Shown piece by piece: positions 33,725-41,629 of a stretch of 46,716 bases of DNA; the first letter of the stretch is position 1, and each line of letters begins with the position of its first letter. The stretch is from an uncultured Bacteroidales bacterium (GTDB taxonomy: Bacteria > Bacteroidota > Bacteroidia > Bacteroidales > Paludibacteraceae). Under the pieces are notes generated by a model that ran no database searches, was not told where the DNA came from, and worked only from the letters and a program-made list of their open reading frames with translations. The translations under genes and the position numbers were made by a program. The stretch covers positions 1-46,716 of the forward strand of contig CADBVL010000005.1 of assembly GCA_902798015.1 (NCBI GenBank), written 5' to 3'.

Positions 33725-34735
33725 TTACAAAAACCTGTATTCTGTTGTTTCGTCTAATCGTTCGTCGGGAAGGAGGATGATGTTCGGGAAATCATCGTGG
33801 TGGATGCTGTCCGGCCAGTTCTGTGCCTCCAGGCATACGGCGTGTTGCTCGTCGTACATCGCGCCGCTCTTTCCTTCGTTGCGCTCGATCCAGTTGCCGG
33901 TATAAACCTGCAAACCCTTCATCGTCGTCCAGCACTCCATGGTACGTCCGTCCGCTTGAAGGGTCGCGGCATGGCGCAGCTCTTTCGGTGCGTCGGCCGC
34001 GCACAGACACCAGTTGTTGTCTAATCCGCGCCAAGTGGCGAAGAACGGATCATGGATGCGGTCGCCGATACGTGTCGGCTGACGGAAATCCATAGGAGTA
34101 CCCTCTACGTCTTTGATCTCACCGGTGGGACAAGTGAACTCGTCGAACGGCGTGAACCGGTCGGCATTGACTTGCAGTACATGGTCGTCAATGCGGCCGC
34201 TACCTTCTCCCGCCAAGTTGAAATAGGCGTGGTTGGTCATCGCCACGATGGTCGGTGCATCGGTCTTGGCCTCATAATGGATGACGAGCCTGTTGTCTCT
34301 CGTTGCTGTGTAGGTCACCCATACGTCGAGGTTACCCGGATACCCCTCTTCGCCGTCTTTGGAACGGTAGTGCAACTTGATCTCATAGACGCTTTGCTCC
34401 ACTACCTCCCATATTTTCGCGTTGAAGCCTTCTATCCCGCCGTGCAGGCTGTTAGGCCCGTTGTTGATGGGTAAATGGTACACTCGCGGTTCTCCGTTTG
34501 GGTCTCTCAACTCAAACACTCCGTCTTTGGTTCGATTAGCCACTCGTCCGCAGATGGCGTTGAAGTAGGTCTCTTTCGTGCACCACTCTTCCGCCGTCTT
34601 AAACCCCAAGACGATATCTTTCACCTCACCTCTGCGGTTAGCTACGAGCAGTCTCGTGATCTTCGCGCCGAGATTGCTTACCTCCACCTTCAATCCGCCG
34701 GAACTTTTTATTGTATAGAAATGAATCGGTTTCAT
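33725..34735 (-). CDS. galM: Aldose 1-epimerase (galactose mutarotase)
   Basis: A 336-residue enzyme that interconverts beta- and alpha-D-galactose. Family residues: NSLHGG (His98), the catalytic base/acid pair His169 (TNHAYFNLAG) and Glu303 (VCLEAQNWPD), and the N-terminal motif FNAICGRVANR. There is no signal peptide, so it acts in the cytoplasm. It lies between galK and lacZ in one operon and feeds alpha-galactose to GalK. Confidence 0.95.
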   Translation of the reverse strand: MKPIHFYTIKSSGGLKVEVSNLGAKITRLLVANRRGEVKDIVLGFKTAEEWCTKETYFNAICGRVANRTKDGVFELRDPNGEPRVYHLPINNGPNSLHGGIEGFNAKIWEVVEQSVYEIKLHYRSKDGEEGYPGNLDVWVTYTATRDNRLVIHYEAKTDAPTIVAMTNHAYFNLAGEGSGRIDDHVLQVNADRFTPFDEFTCPTGEIKDVEGTPMDFRQPTRIGDRIHDPFFATWRGLDNNWCLCAADAPKELRHAATLQADGRTMECWTTMKGLQVYTGNWIERNEGKSGAMYDEQHAVCLEAQNWPDSIHHDDFPNIILLPDERLDETTEYRFL

Positions 34736-34850
34736 AATATAAATTTTTTATAATGGGGTCCCCGATGTAACACGTAGTGTTGCAGTGGGGAGAAGCGTAG
34801 CATAGAACGTATGCGTAATTGAGCGATGCCATCGCGAGTCACGCGAAGTT

Positions 34851-36056
34851 CTAATGCAAGCGTGTTACTCCGTCTCCGATCTCTGCTACGTAGAAGTCCG
34901 CCTTCAGACCGGTCTTCTCTTCGTATTCTTTGCCGACGAATGCTTTGAAGGTCTCGATAGCTTCGTCGCGCACGAGGCTGACGGTACAACCGCCAAAACC
35001 TCCACCGGTCATGCGGCTGCCGAGCACACCTTCCACTTGCCATGCCGATTCGGCAAGGGTGTCCAACTCTTTGCCCGTCACTTCGTAATTGTCGCGCAGC
35101 GAGACATGACTCGCGGTCATCAGTTCGCCGAAGAGTTCAATCTTGCCTTGCTTGAGTGCTTCCACGGCTTGCGCGGTGCGCGCTACTTCGCCTACTACGT
35201 GGCATGCGCGTTTCTTGGCAATAGGGTCGGTCACAGCCCCTTCTACTGCCGCCCAGTCTTCCGGCGTCAGTTCGGCGAGGAACTTGATCGGCTTCACCTT
35301 GCTGATCTGCTCAACGGCCGTCTTGCACTGGCGCACGCGGTCGTTATAAGCACCGCTGTCCAGGTGGTGCGGGCTATGGGTGTTGGTGATCACTACTTTG
35401 ATGCCCTCTAACTTCACCGGCACGTGCTCAAACTCCAGGGTGTCGCAGTTCAGGTATATAGCGTGGTCTTTCTTGCCTTGTGCACTCGCAAACTGATCCA
35501 TCACGCCGCACATCACGCCGGCATATTCATGCTCGCAGGCCTGACCGATGAGAGCCAACTCCGTCCGGTATTGTTTATCATCCTTGTACCCGAATGGTAA
35601 CTGCGTGTCGAGGCTCTCGACCATCTCTTCGGTGAAGGCTCTGGCGGTCACAACCTCCATCGCTGCACTGCTGCTCAGACCCGCGCCGGCAGGTACATTG
35701 CCGAAATAGAGCAGGTCATAACCGCGCTCCAACTTAGCCTCCGGATGACGGCGTGCGATGATATCGATACATCCTAATGCGTAGTTGCACCATGCCCGAT
35801 CCGGCTGAGGACGGATAGCATCAATAGCGATCTCGTATCTCTGCGGCATGTTCAGCGATTGGAACCGCAACACCTTGTCTGTATTCGGGGCAAGGAGCAG
35901 CCATGCACCGAAACTCAATGCACAGGGAAAAACGCAACCACCGTTGTAGTCCGTGTGCTCACCTATCAGATTCACGCGCCCGGGGGCGAAAAAGATTTTC
36001 TCTGCCTTGCGGCCGTAGGCTTGCTCAAAAGCCTGATTCATTTCTTGTGTTGTCAT
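34851..36056 (-). CDS. galK: Galactokinase
   Basis: A 401-residue GHMP kinase that phosphorylates galactose. It shows the galactokinase signature near the N-terminus (GRVNLIGEHTDYNGG), the ATP loop (VPAGAGLSSSAAMEVV) and the C-terminal GGGFGGCTVSLV. It is the first gene of the galK-galM-lacZ operon, with its own promoter at 36086-36116. The 115-bp gap to galM contains a possible hairpin (AACAC-GTA-GTGTT, about 34760-34772). galT and galE are not in the window. Confidence 0.96.
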   Translation of the reverse strand: MTTQEMNQAFEQAYGRKAEKIFFAPGRVNLIGEHTDYNGGCVFPCALSFGAWLLLAPNTDKVLRFQSLNMPQRYEIAIDAIRPQPDRAWCNYALGCIDIIARRHPEAKLERGYDLLYFGNVPAGAGLSSSAAMEVVTARAFTEEMVESLDTQLPFGYKDDKQYRTELALIGQACEHEYAGVMCGVMDQFASAQGKKDHAIYLNCDTLEFEHVPVKLEGIKVVITNTHSPHHLDSGAYNDRVRQCKTAVEQISKVKPIKFLAELTPEDWAAVEGAVTDPIAKKRACHVVGEVARTAQAVEALKQGKIELFGELMTASHVSLRDNYEVTGKELDTLAESAWQVEGVLGSRMTGGGFGGCTVSLVRDEAIETFKAFVGKEYEEKTGLKADFYVAEIGDGVTRLH

Positions 36057-36085
36057 AGAAGAAGATTTTTATACTAATTTGTGCG

Positions 36086-36116
36086 CAAAGATACGAAAAA
36101 AAAGGCACATATGCAA
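36086..36116 (-). promoter_or_regulatory. Bacteroidota-type promoter for galK-galM-lacZ
   Basis: Minus strand: TTG (36116-36114), 20 nt, TATCTTTG (36093-36086), 30 bp upstream of the galK start. It is divergent from the promoter at 36156. Confidence 0.85.
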
Positions 36117-36155
36117 GAAAAATGCACTTTTCTGTAAAAAAACATGCCCAAACTG

Positions 36156-36186
36156 TTGCATCTTTCGGAAAAAAGTCGTAACTTTG
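36156..36186 (+). promoter_or_regulatory. Bacteroidota-type promoter for the gene at 36214
   Basis: TTG (36156-36158), 20 nt, TAACTTTG (36179-36186). The predicted start of transcription excludes upstream start codons and supports translation from 36214. Confidence 0.85.
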
Positions 36187-36213
36187 CAGCACAATTCGAA
36201 ACTTCTAAATTTT

Positions 36214-36969
36214 ATGGCCATGAATAATTTGGAAATTTTACTCTATTCCCTTCTCTTCATCCTCATTGGATTGATGTTGGTGTCGTTCTTTTTGGTGTGG
36301 ACCTGGTTCGATGCACGTGAGCGATTGAAAGTGGTGCGTGAAATCACGCGCGACGAGACGATTCGTGCGATTCGTCATAGTCACAACAAGTGCCGTATCC
36401 TCTTATATACGCTCTTGGTGCTTGCCCTCGCATATATTCCTATCCCATTTGCATTGGAGGAGTATTATAGCAGTTTGGCTTATCCGGGCGTTGTGATTGT
36501 AGCGACCTTATTGATACTCTTCGGCTTGCGTGCCCGCGCGAAGATGTACATGCGCTCGCTGGACGATTATATTAATGCGAACGAGGAGCACGTGCGCGAA
36601 GCGGCTGCGGAGCGTGCGCGTATCCGCGAGGAATGGAAACGTCAGGCGGCGGACCTGAACCCCAAAGCGCAGGCGTTTATCAAAGAGAACCTGGGCGATA
36701 ACTACGAGGTTTGGTATAATCACGATATCCTCGTTGGCCGGAACGTGCTGGCGAACATGGAGGCGGAGCTCCTTTATGCGCAGGGTGTCATCCTGCCGTT
36801 TAAGGAGATTATGGAGGTGCGTCCCGGACGTAAGGACCTGAAGCTTGTGACCAGCAACAGTATGCACCCCTTTGTTACGATTGACTTCGGTGCGCTGCCC
36901 ATTAACCCCGAGACGGGTAATAAATACATGGACGAGATTGCTGGGAAGTTGGCTAAAATCCTTCCGTAA
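36214..36969 (+). CDS. Membrane protein of unknown function
   Basis: The start at 36214 (MAMNNLEILLYSLLFILIGL) follows the promoter by 27 bp. The 251-residue protein has three predicted membrane helices (about 7-31, 60-80, 91-105), a charged helical stretch (NANEEHVREAAAERARIREE) and a C-terminal soluble domain (about 155-251). The last part has a pattern (VRPGRKDLKLVTSNSMHPFVTI) that could be a PH-like or similar small beta domain. I do not recognise the family. Its stop overlaps the start of the TrhA-like gene (TAATGA), so the two are translationally coupled. Confidence 0.75.
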   Translation: MAMNNLEILLYSLLFILIGLMLVSFFLVWTWFDARERLKVVREITRDETIRAIRHSHNKCRILLYTLLVLALAYIPIPFALEEYYSSLAYPGVVIVATLLILFGLRARAKMYMRSLDDYINANEEHVREAAAERARIREEWKRQAADLNPKAQAFIKENLGDNYEVWYNHDILVGRNVLANMEAELLYAQGVILPFKEIMEVRPGRKDLKLVTSNSMHPFVTIDFGALPINPETGNKYMDEIAGKLAKILP

Positions 36970-37601
36970 TGACCGCAGAAGAGAGAGCCAACACTTGGAC
37001 ACATCTGATTGCTTTTGTGGCTACGCTTTTCATAGCGTGGCCACTTCTTCATTTAGCCTACCGCTCTCAACTTTCAACTTTCAACTTTCAACTTATAGGC
37101 ACTTCTCTTTTCCTGTTCGGTATGCTTCTCATGTATGGCTCCTCCACGCTGTACCATGCCGTCTCTGCGCCGGAGCACAAGCGTCGCCTGCGGGTACTGG
37201 ACCATAGCGCAATATACGTGATGATAGCCGGATCCTATTCGCCTATATGCCTCTCCGTGATTGGAGGATGGGTGGGATGGAGCCTTTTCATTTTCCTGTG
37301 GGCCTGCGTGATTGCCGGTGTGATTGGGAAAGTGATAGCCTTAGGCAAATATCCGCGTCTGTCGCTTCTCCTCTATCTGATGATGGGATGGGTGGCTTTG
37401 CTGGTGCTGGTCCCTATGTGGCGTAACATGCCGCATGAGGCCTTCTGGTATATAATAACCGAGGGCATTTGTTATACCCTCGGTTCCTATTTCTTCCGCT
37501 TGGATGAAGAGCACGCTTTCTATCATGCTATTTGGCATGTGTTCATCATCCTCGGTTCAGCAGCGCATACGATCGCTACATGGATCATCCTGGCGGCTTG
37601 A
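36969..37601 (+). CDS. TrhA/hemolysin III (YqfA) family membrane protein
   Basis: A 210-residue protein with about seven membrane helices, related to the PAQR receptors. Family motifs: an N-terminal EERANTWTHLIAF, GSSTLYHAV, LDHSAIYVMIAGSYSPI and the C-terminal FYHAIWHVFIILGSAAHTIA, which hold the Ser, Asp and His residues that bind zinc in PAQR proteins. The proposed role in bacteria is membrane-lipid homeostasis or a lipid hydrolase. The loop after helix 1 carries SQLSTFNFQL, encoded by a four-unit heptamer array. Confidence 0.88.
   Translation: MTAEERANTWTHLIAFVATLFIAWPLLHLAYRSQLSTFNFQLIGTSLFLFGMLLMYGSSTLYHAVSAPEHKRRLRVLDHSAIYVMIAGSYSPICLSVIGGWVGWSLFIFLWACVIAGVIGKVIALGKYPRLSLLLYLMMGWVALLVLVPMWRNMPHEAFWYIITEGICYTLGSYFFRLDEEHAFYHAIWHVFIILGSAAHTIATWIILAA
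37065..37092. repeat. Four-unit heptamer array inside the trhA-like gene
   Basis: TCTCAAC once, then TTTCAAC three times, exact. It is read in frame as SQLSTFNFQL between helices 1 and 2. The unit is like those at 22033, 33717 and 18355. Confidence 0.9.
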
Positions 37602-37612
37602 GCCGCACAGGA

Positions 37613-40600
37613 TTAACGCATGATCTTGAAGGTCTCGCCGGTCTCCGTCACGATGACGTAGATGCCGCGCGGCAATACCATGCGGTAGATATCCTCATTG
37701 GTCGTACTTACTTTGCGTCCGAAGATATCATAGATATTTACCCAGTCGCCTACTGCATAGACGTCCTCTATGCCTTCGGAGGAGTAGAAGCGGATGGCTA
37801 CGTCATATACGCGGCGGTTGATGAAGTCGCTCACTTCGTATGCTACCGGATAACTCCAGCTCTCCGAGAAGTCTATTGTCTCTCCCGAAGCAGGTGTCAC
37901 GTGCGTGTAGTCGCTCGCGATGGTCACTTGCGGTGCAATAGCGAACTTGTCGATATCTGTGTGTTCTGCCAAGTCAATCTCGAAAATAATCTTATTCGCC
38001 TCTCCGTCGATCTTGCCGGCGATGCCGTTGATGGTGAAGCTCGTGATCTGCAATTGCGGAATTTGAATACTCGGCTCGCTGCTGAGCAGGTAGTTCACGA
38101 CAGCGACTATCAGGTCTTTACCGGACGTGGTGAGGTTTCTACTGCTGCTCATCGCAATAGGCATACAGATATATTTCTTGCCGCCGCGCATTCCGGCCGG
38201 CACTTCGTGCAGGAAGGTTTGCGGGTCGCCGCTACCGTAGTAATCATCCCTTGCGCGCATCAAGGAGGTGGCCAGACTATGTGTGCCCGGCAGGTCGATA
38301 TCTACCGGCATTAGTCCTTTCTCCGTGATCTTGGAGAGCACCTGGATCTTCGATCCTCTGTTCTTCTGCAGCGCCTTGAAGATAGGATGGTCGTCACGCT
38401 GAACGGTGATATATTGTCCGTCAGTAGCCAGACTACCGTTATTGGGGTCGCCCCAACCCAAACGCTCCGGAGCGTAAGAGAAGGACTTCATGTTCAGTAC
38501 CGGCAGGATAGCGCTCTCACGGGTAAGAGCCAGCACCTCTGCGTTGTCGGCATTGGCGTCTTCAGAGATGAGCACCCAGTTGTATTTCTTATAGTCCTCC
38601 GCGGGACGCAAACCGCTGCGTAGCGCTTTGCGGGGAACGAAATCGTATCCTTTGCTCGCCAGGAGATCCATCACGCCGTCTAACTCATAAGCCTTGGGAT
38701 TGGTGTACAGGTACAGCACAGGGTTGTCTCCGAGAACCAGTTCCATTACGCGAACGACACCATTGATGCTGTTTCCGCCCTTGACACTGATCGTGAACGG
38801 GAAGTCTTTCGGCATGGTGCCGACCTGTGTCGGAGTACCGCTGATGTAATATTTGCCGTTCTCGCCGTGCCCCGAGATGCCGGTCGGCGTACCGTTGGTC
38901 CAAGTGAGCGTGATATCGTCGGCACTCAGAGCATGGTAGTTGAACTCTAACTCCTCCATTGCCTCGCCTTCATATACCTCTATCTCCGGCGTGCCTACAG
39001 CGTGAATATCCGATGTGACGGTGATCTTTCCGCTCGGCAGACGCTTGGTCTCTATGCCGTTGAAGAACGATGATACATGGAACGGATAAACACCTACCGG
39101 ACACAAAGCCCGACCGCCCAGCACAAGGGTGTCGCCTGCTGCGGTAGAAGCCTTGACGCTCAGCGTGATACCGGTAGCCTCTTTGTCTTCCCAAATCACC
39201 TTGGTCTCACCGAGCTTGTTGTATTTCGTATAGTAGATAATCGAACGCTTGAGCTCGTCTGTTTGCAGCACTACCTGCGTCGAGTCATTACCTTTGATAT
39301 GTGATACCATCGGTATTTGGGCTTCACGGAGAGAGAAACCGCCGAGAAGGTTTCCATCGCCTACAGCTTCGATGCGGATAACATGTTCTGCTGCGGAGAT
39401 ATCATAGCGGCGGATAGAAACCTGGGTATCTACATCTTTTACTATTTCTTTGCCATCCACAAGAACTTTGATGTATTTGTTGTTGCTTGGGTTCTTGTCA
39501 GATTTCTTGTCTTGCGCATAAATGGAGAATTGATCAAATCCTTTGACGTGCAATTCATAGTAGTTGGATGCTGTCATAGTATGGCAGCGCTCGGTGGCCG
39601 TGCTAAACTCCTCTTTGGCGGCAAAGCCTGTACCTTTATCCGTACCATTACCCTTGAACCATCCGTCGATAGCCTCGAACGAGGTGTTCGTCTCATTCTT
39701 CGTAATACCGCGCGTCTTATCCTTGGGGACGGTGTGAATAGTCAGTTTTGTTCCTCCTTCATCTAAACGACCGGAGTAGTACACTTCGTATGCGCGGCCG
39801 GTATTGTCGATGTAGAGTTTTGTATCATAACCTCCTTTTTGACCTTCTTCCGCATAGATTCCCGGCTCATGGAGAGTGAGGGAAGTGGGAGGTAGCGGAT
39901 CGCCCTCTTGTACAGTGACGGCACATTCCGCCTTAAACCCTCCGTCTTTGGTTGTTACCGTGATGGTAGCAGTACCATCCTTGATACCGGACACAGTACC
40001 GTTGGTGACAGCGGCAATAGTGGCATCGCTGCTGGACCATGTGACTTCCTTGTTGGTCGCATCGTCCGGGGTGACAGTGGCCTTGAGGGTAGTAGAACTG
40101 CCGATCTTGATAGTAGCAGAAGTCTTGTCCAGGCTGACGCCGGTGACGGCAATCGCTTGTACTGTCACTGCACATGTAGCACTCTTGCCGTTGGCAGTCG
40201 TGGCGGTGATAGTCGTCTTGCCTGCTGCTACACCCGTCACTTTGCCATTGGCATCGACGGTAGCAATCGATGTATCATCGCTTTTCCAGGTCAACGCTTT
40301 GCCTGTGTTGGCGTCCTCGGGGTAATAGGTCACTACCAAGGTCTCGGAACTGCCGATACCAATCGTAGTGGCTGCCTTCATGCTGATGCTCTCCACCTCG
40401 ATCGGTGCAGGCGGAGCAGTAACGGTCACTTCACACGTGGCGGTAAAGCCGCCGTCCTCCGTCGTGACGGTGATAGTCGTCTTGCCTACACCGTTGGCCG
40501 TCACTTTGCCGTTGTCATCGACAGACGCAATAGCCGCATCGCCGGTGGACCAGGAGATGTTTTGGTTATCAGCATTAGCCGGCAGAACGGTCGCTGTCAA

Positions 40601-41227
40601 CTGCGCCGTCTGTCCCGCCTCGATAGACGTACTGGTAGGACTAACCGTCACGCCGGTAACAGCAACCGGACCTACAGGACCGGAAGTGGTCACTACGAGA
40701 TTGTCAATAGCTGCGTACTTACCTGAAGAAGAAGCAAGCAACGTCAATCGTATATGACCCGAAACAGCAGGATTGACATCATCATTGGAAACACCCCATT
40801 TGTTCGTACCGCCGGTGTTGAATCGGTCTTTCGCTCCAACACCTGAGTAGATATTCTTTACTACCTTTCCGTCATCGTCCACAATGTCCAAGGTCCAACT
40901 CGGCTTACTGTTATCATTGGCTACGGCATCGAACGTGATATTACTGATGCCGTCGAAGGATTCCTTGCTGGTGACAACAATAGAAATACCGCTCTTGTTC
41001 TCAAATGCAAAATAAAGATAATTTCCCTTTTTCTCGGAGAACTTGCTCGGAGCGGCTATTTCGCATGTAGCCTTTCCTCCGACAGACGCAGTGTTGTCTT
41101 CTACCGTCCAGTCGGTCGCTAACGCTACGCCATCGTCAAAGGTGTAAGTCCTTGTACCTTGTGCCCAAACTGCATTGGCCGTGAGACAAGCGGCGAGAAT
41201 GAATAAACTCTTAAAAATGTTTCTCAT
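37613..41227 (-). CDS. Large secreted Big_2 protein with T9SS sorting tail
   Basis: A 1,204-residue protein. It has a signal peptide (LAACLTANAVWAQ), an N-terminal galactose-binding-like or carbohydrate-binding-like region (24-182) and three Big_2 immunoglobulin-like repeats (about 188-270, 276-357 and 359-440, each like VTGVTVSPTSTSIEAGQTAQL). A middle beta-rich region follows, then an amidotransferase-like domain (about 830-1040: WVLISEDANADNAEVLALT) related to that of the PL9 protein. The end (VNIYDIFGRKVS to RGIYVIVTETGETFKIMR) is a classic type-A T9SS tail. It is therefore likely secreted by T9SS and attached to the surface. Its role is unknown; adhesion or glycan binding would fit. No catalytic motif was recognised. 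Confidence 0.87.
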   Translation of the reverse strand: MRNIFKSLFILAACLTANAVWAQGTRTYTFDDGVALATDWTVEDNTASVGGKATCEIAAPSKFSEKKGNYLYFAFENKSGISIVVTSKESFDGISNITFDAVANDNSKPSWTLDIVDDDGKVVKNIYSGVGAKDRFNTGGTNKWGVSNDDVNPAVSGHIRLTLLASSSGKYAAIDNLVVTTSGPVGPVAVTGVTVSPTSTSIEAGQTAQLTATVLPANADNQNISWSTGDAAIASVDDNGKVTANGVGKTTITVTTEDGGFTATCEVTVTAPPAPIEVESISMKAATTIGIGSSETLVVTYYPEDANTGKALTWKSDDTSIATVDANGKVTGVAAGKTTITATTANGKSATCAVTVQAIAVTGVSLDKTSATIKIGSSTTLKATVTPDDATNKEVTWSSSDATIAAVTNGTVSGIKDGTATITVTTKDGGFKAECAVTVQEGDPLPPTSLTLHEPGIYAEEGQKGGYDTKLYIDNTGRAYEVYYSGRLDEGGTKLTIHTVPKDKTRGITKNETNTSFEAIDGWFKGNGTDKGTGFAAKEEFSTATERCHTMTASNYYELHVKGFDQFSIYAQDKKSDKNPSNNKYIKVLVDGKEIVKDVDTQVSIRRYDISAAEHVIRIEAVGDGNLLGGFSLREAQIPMVSHIKGNDSTQVVLQTDELKRSIIYYTKYNKLGETKVIWEDKEATGITLSVKASTAAGDTLVLGGRALCPVGVYPFHVSSFFNGIETKRLPSGKITVTSDIHAVGTPEIEVYEGEAMEELEFNYHALSADDITLTWTNGTPTGISGHGENGKYYISGTPTQVGTMPKDFPFTISVKGGNSINGVVRVMELVLGDNPVLYLYTNPKAYELDGVMDLLASKGYDFVPRKALRSGLRPAEDYKKYNWVLISEDANADNAEVLALTRESAILPVLNMKSFSYAPERLGWGDPNNGSLATDGQYITVQRDDHPIFKALQKNRGSKIQVLSKITEKGLMPVDIDLPGTHSLATSLMRARDDYYGSGDPQTFLHEVPAGMRGGKKYICMPIAMSSSRNLTTSGKDLIVAVVNYLLSSEPSIQIPQLQITSFTINGIAGKIDGEANKIIFEIDLAEHTDIDKFAIAPQVTIASDYTHVTPASGETIDFSESWSYPVAYEVSDFINRRVYDVAIRFYSSEGIEDVYAVGDWVNIYDIFGRKVSTTNEDIYRMVLPRGIYVIVTETGETFKIMR

Positions 41228-41286
41228 ATTTGTATATGTTTTTATTCGTTTTGTATGTCCGCATTACCGGATATTAATTCACGCTG

Positions 41287-41317
41287 CAAAATTACAACAA
41301 ATCTTTGGAATATACAA
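41287..41317 (-). promoter_or_regulatory. Bacteroidota-type promoter for the Big_2 gene
   Basis: Minus strand: TTG (41317-41315), 20 nt, TAATTTTG (41294-41287), 60 bp upstream of the start. The sequence after TTG (TATATTCC) and after the -7 box (CAGCGT) resembles the promoter at 46660. Confidence 0.85.
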
Positions 41318-41348
41318 GGATTTTGAGGCGAAAAAGTAAATTATCTAC

Positions 41349-41364
41349 TTTTTTCGCGAAAAAA
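41349..41364. promoter_or_regulatory. 16-bp perfect palindrome between divergent promoters
   Basis: TTTTTTCGCGAAAAAA is fully symmetric. A second perfect hairpin, TCGCAC-AACG-GTGCGA, follows at 41375-41390. Both lie in the 402-bp gap 41228-41629, between the Big_2 and DUF3078 promoters, and could be operator sites. Confidence 0.5.
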
Positions 41365-41401
41365 TCATTGTTACTCGCACAACGGTGCGAACGTAAGTTC
41401 G

Positions 41402-41434
41402 GAGGGTCCCACCCCGTAAGGGGAAGGGGCGTGC
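41402..41434. repeat. GC-rich palindromic element, possible third relative of the rimO/HU element
   Basis: Stem CCCC-GTAA-GGGG (41412-41423) within GGTCCCACCCCGTAAGGGG. The reverse strand (CCCCTTCCCCTTACGGGG) is similar in pattern to the copies at 17671 and 19017. It lies between genes here. Confidence 0.4.
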
Positions 41435-41538
41435 CGAAATTACGGCCAAAGAGTTGCAAACACGTGTGCATATATTCGAAAAAAATGTGGAAAAATTGAC
41501 GTATTTGTCCGAAAACTACGCGCGCGTACTTTATTTAT

Positions 41539-41569
41539 TTGCATGTATGAGATTTTTTTTGTACCTTTG
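41539..41569 (+). promoter_or_regulatory. Bacteroidota-type promoter for the DUF3078 gene
   Basis: TTG (41539-41541), 20 nt, TACCTTTG (41562-41569), followed at once by a perfect hairpin CGGTTTT-TTGAG-AAAACCG (41572-41590) near the expected 5' end of the mRNA. Confidence 0.85.
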
Positions 41570-41629
41570 TGCGGTTTTTTGAGAAAACCGAACAAACAAA
41601 CGTATAACAAACAATCTTTTTTGAATAGT

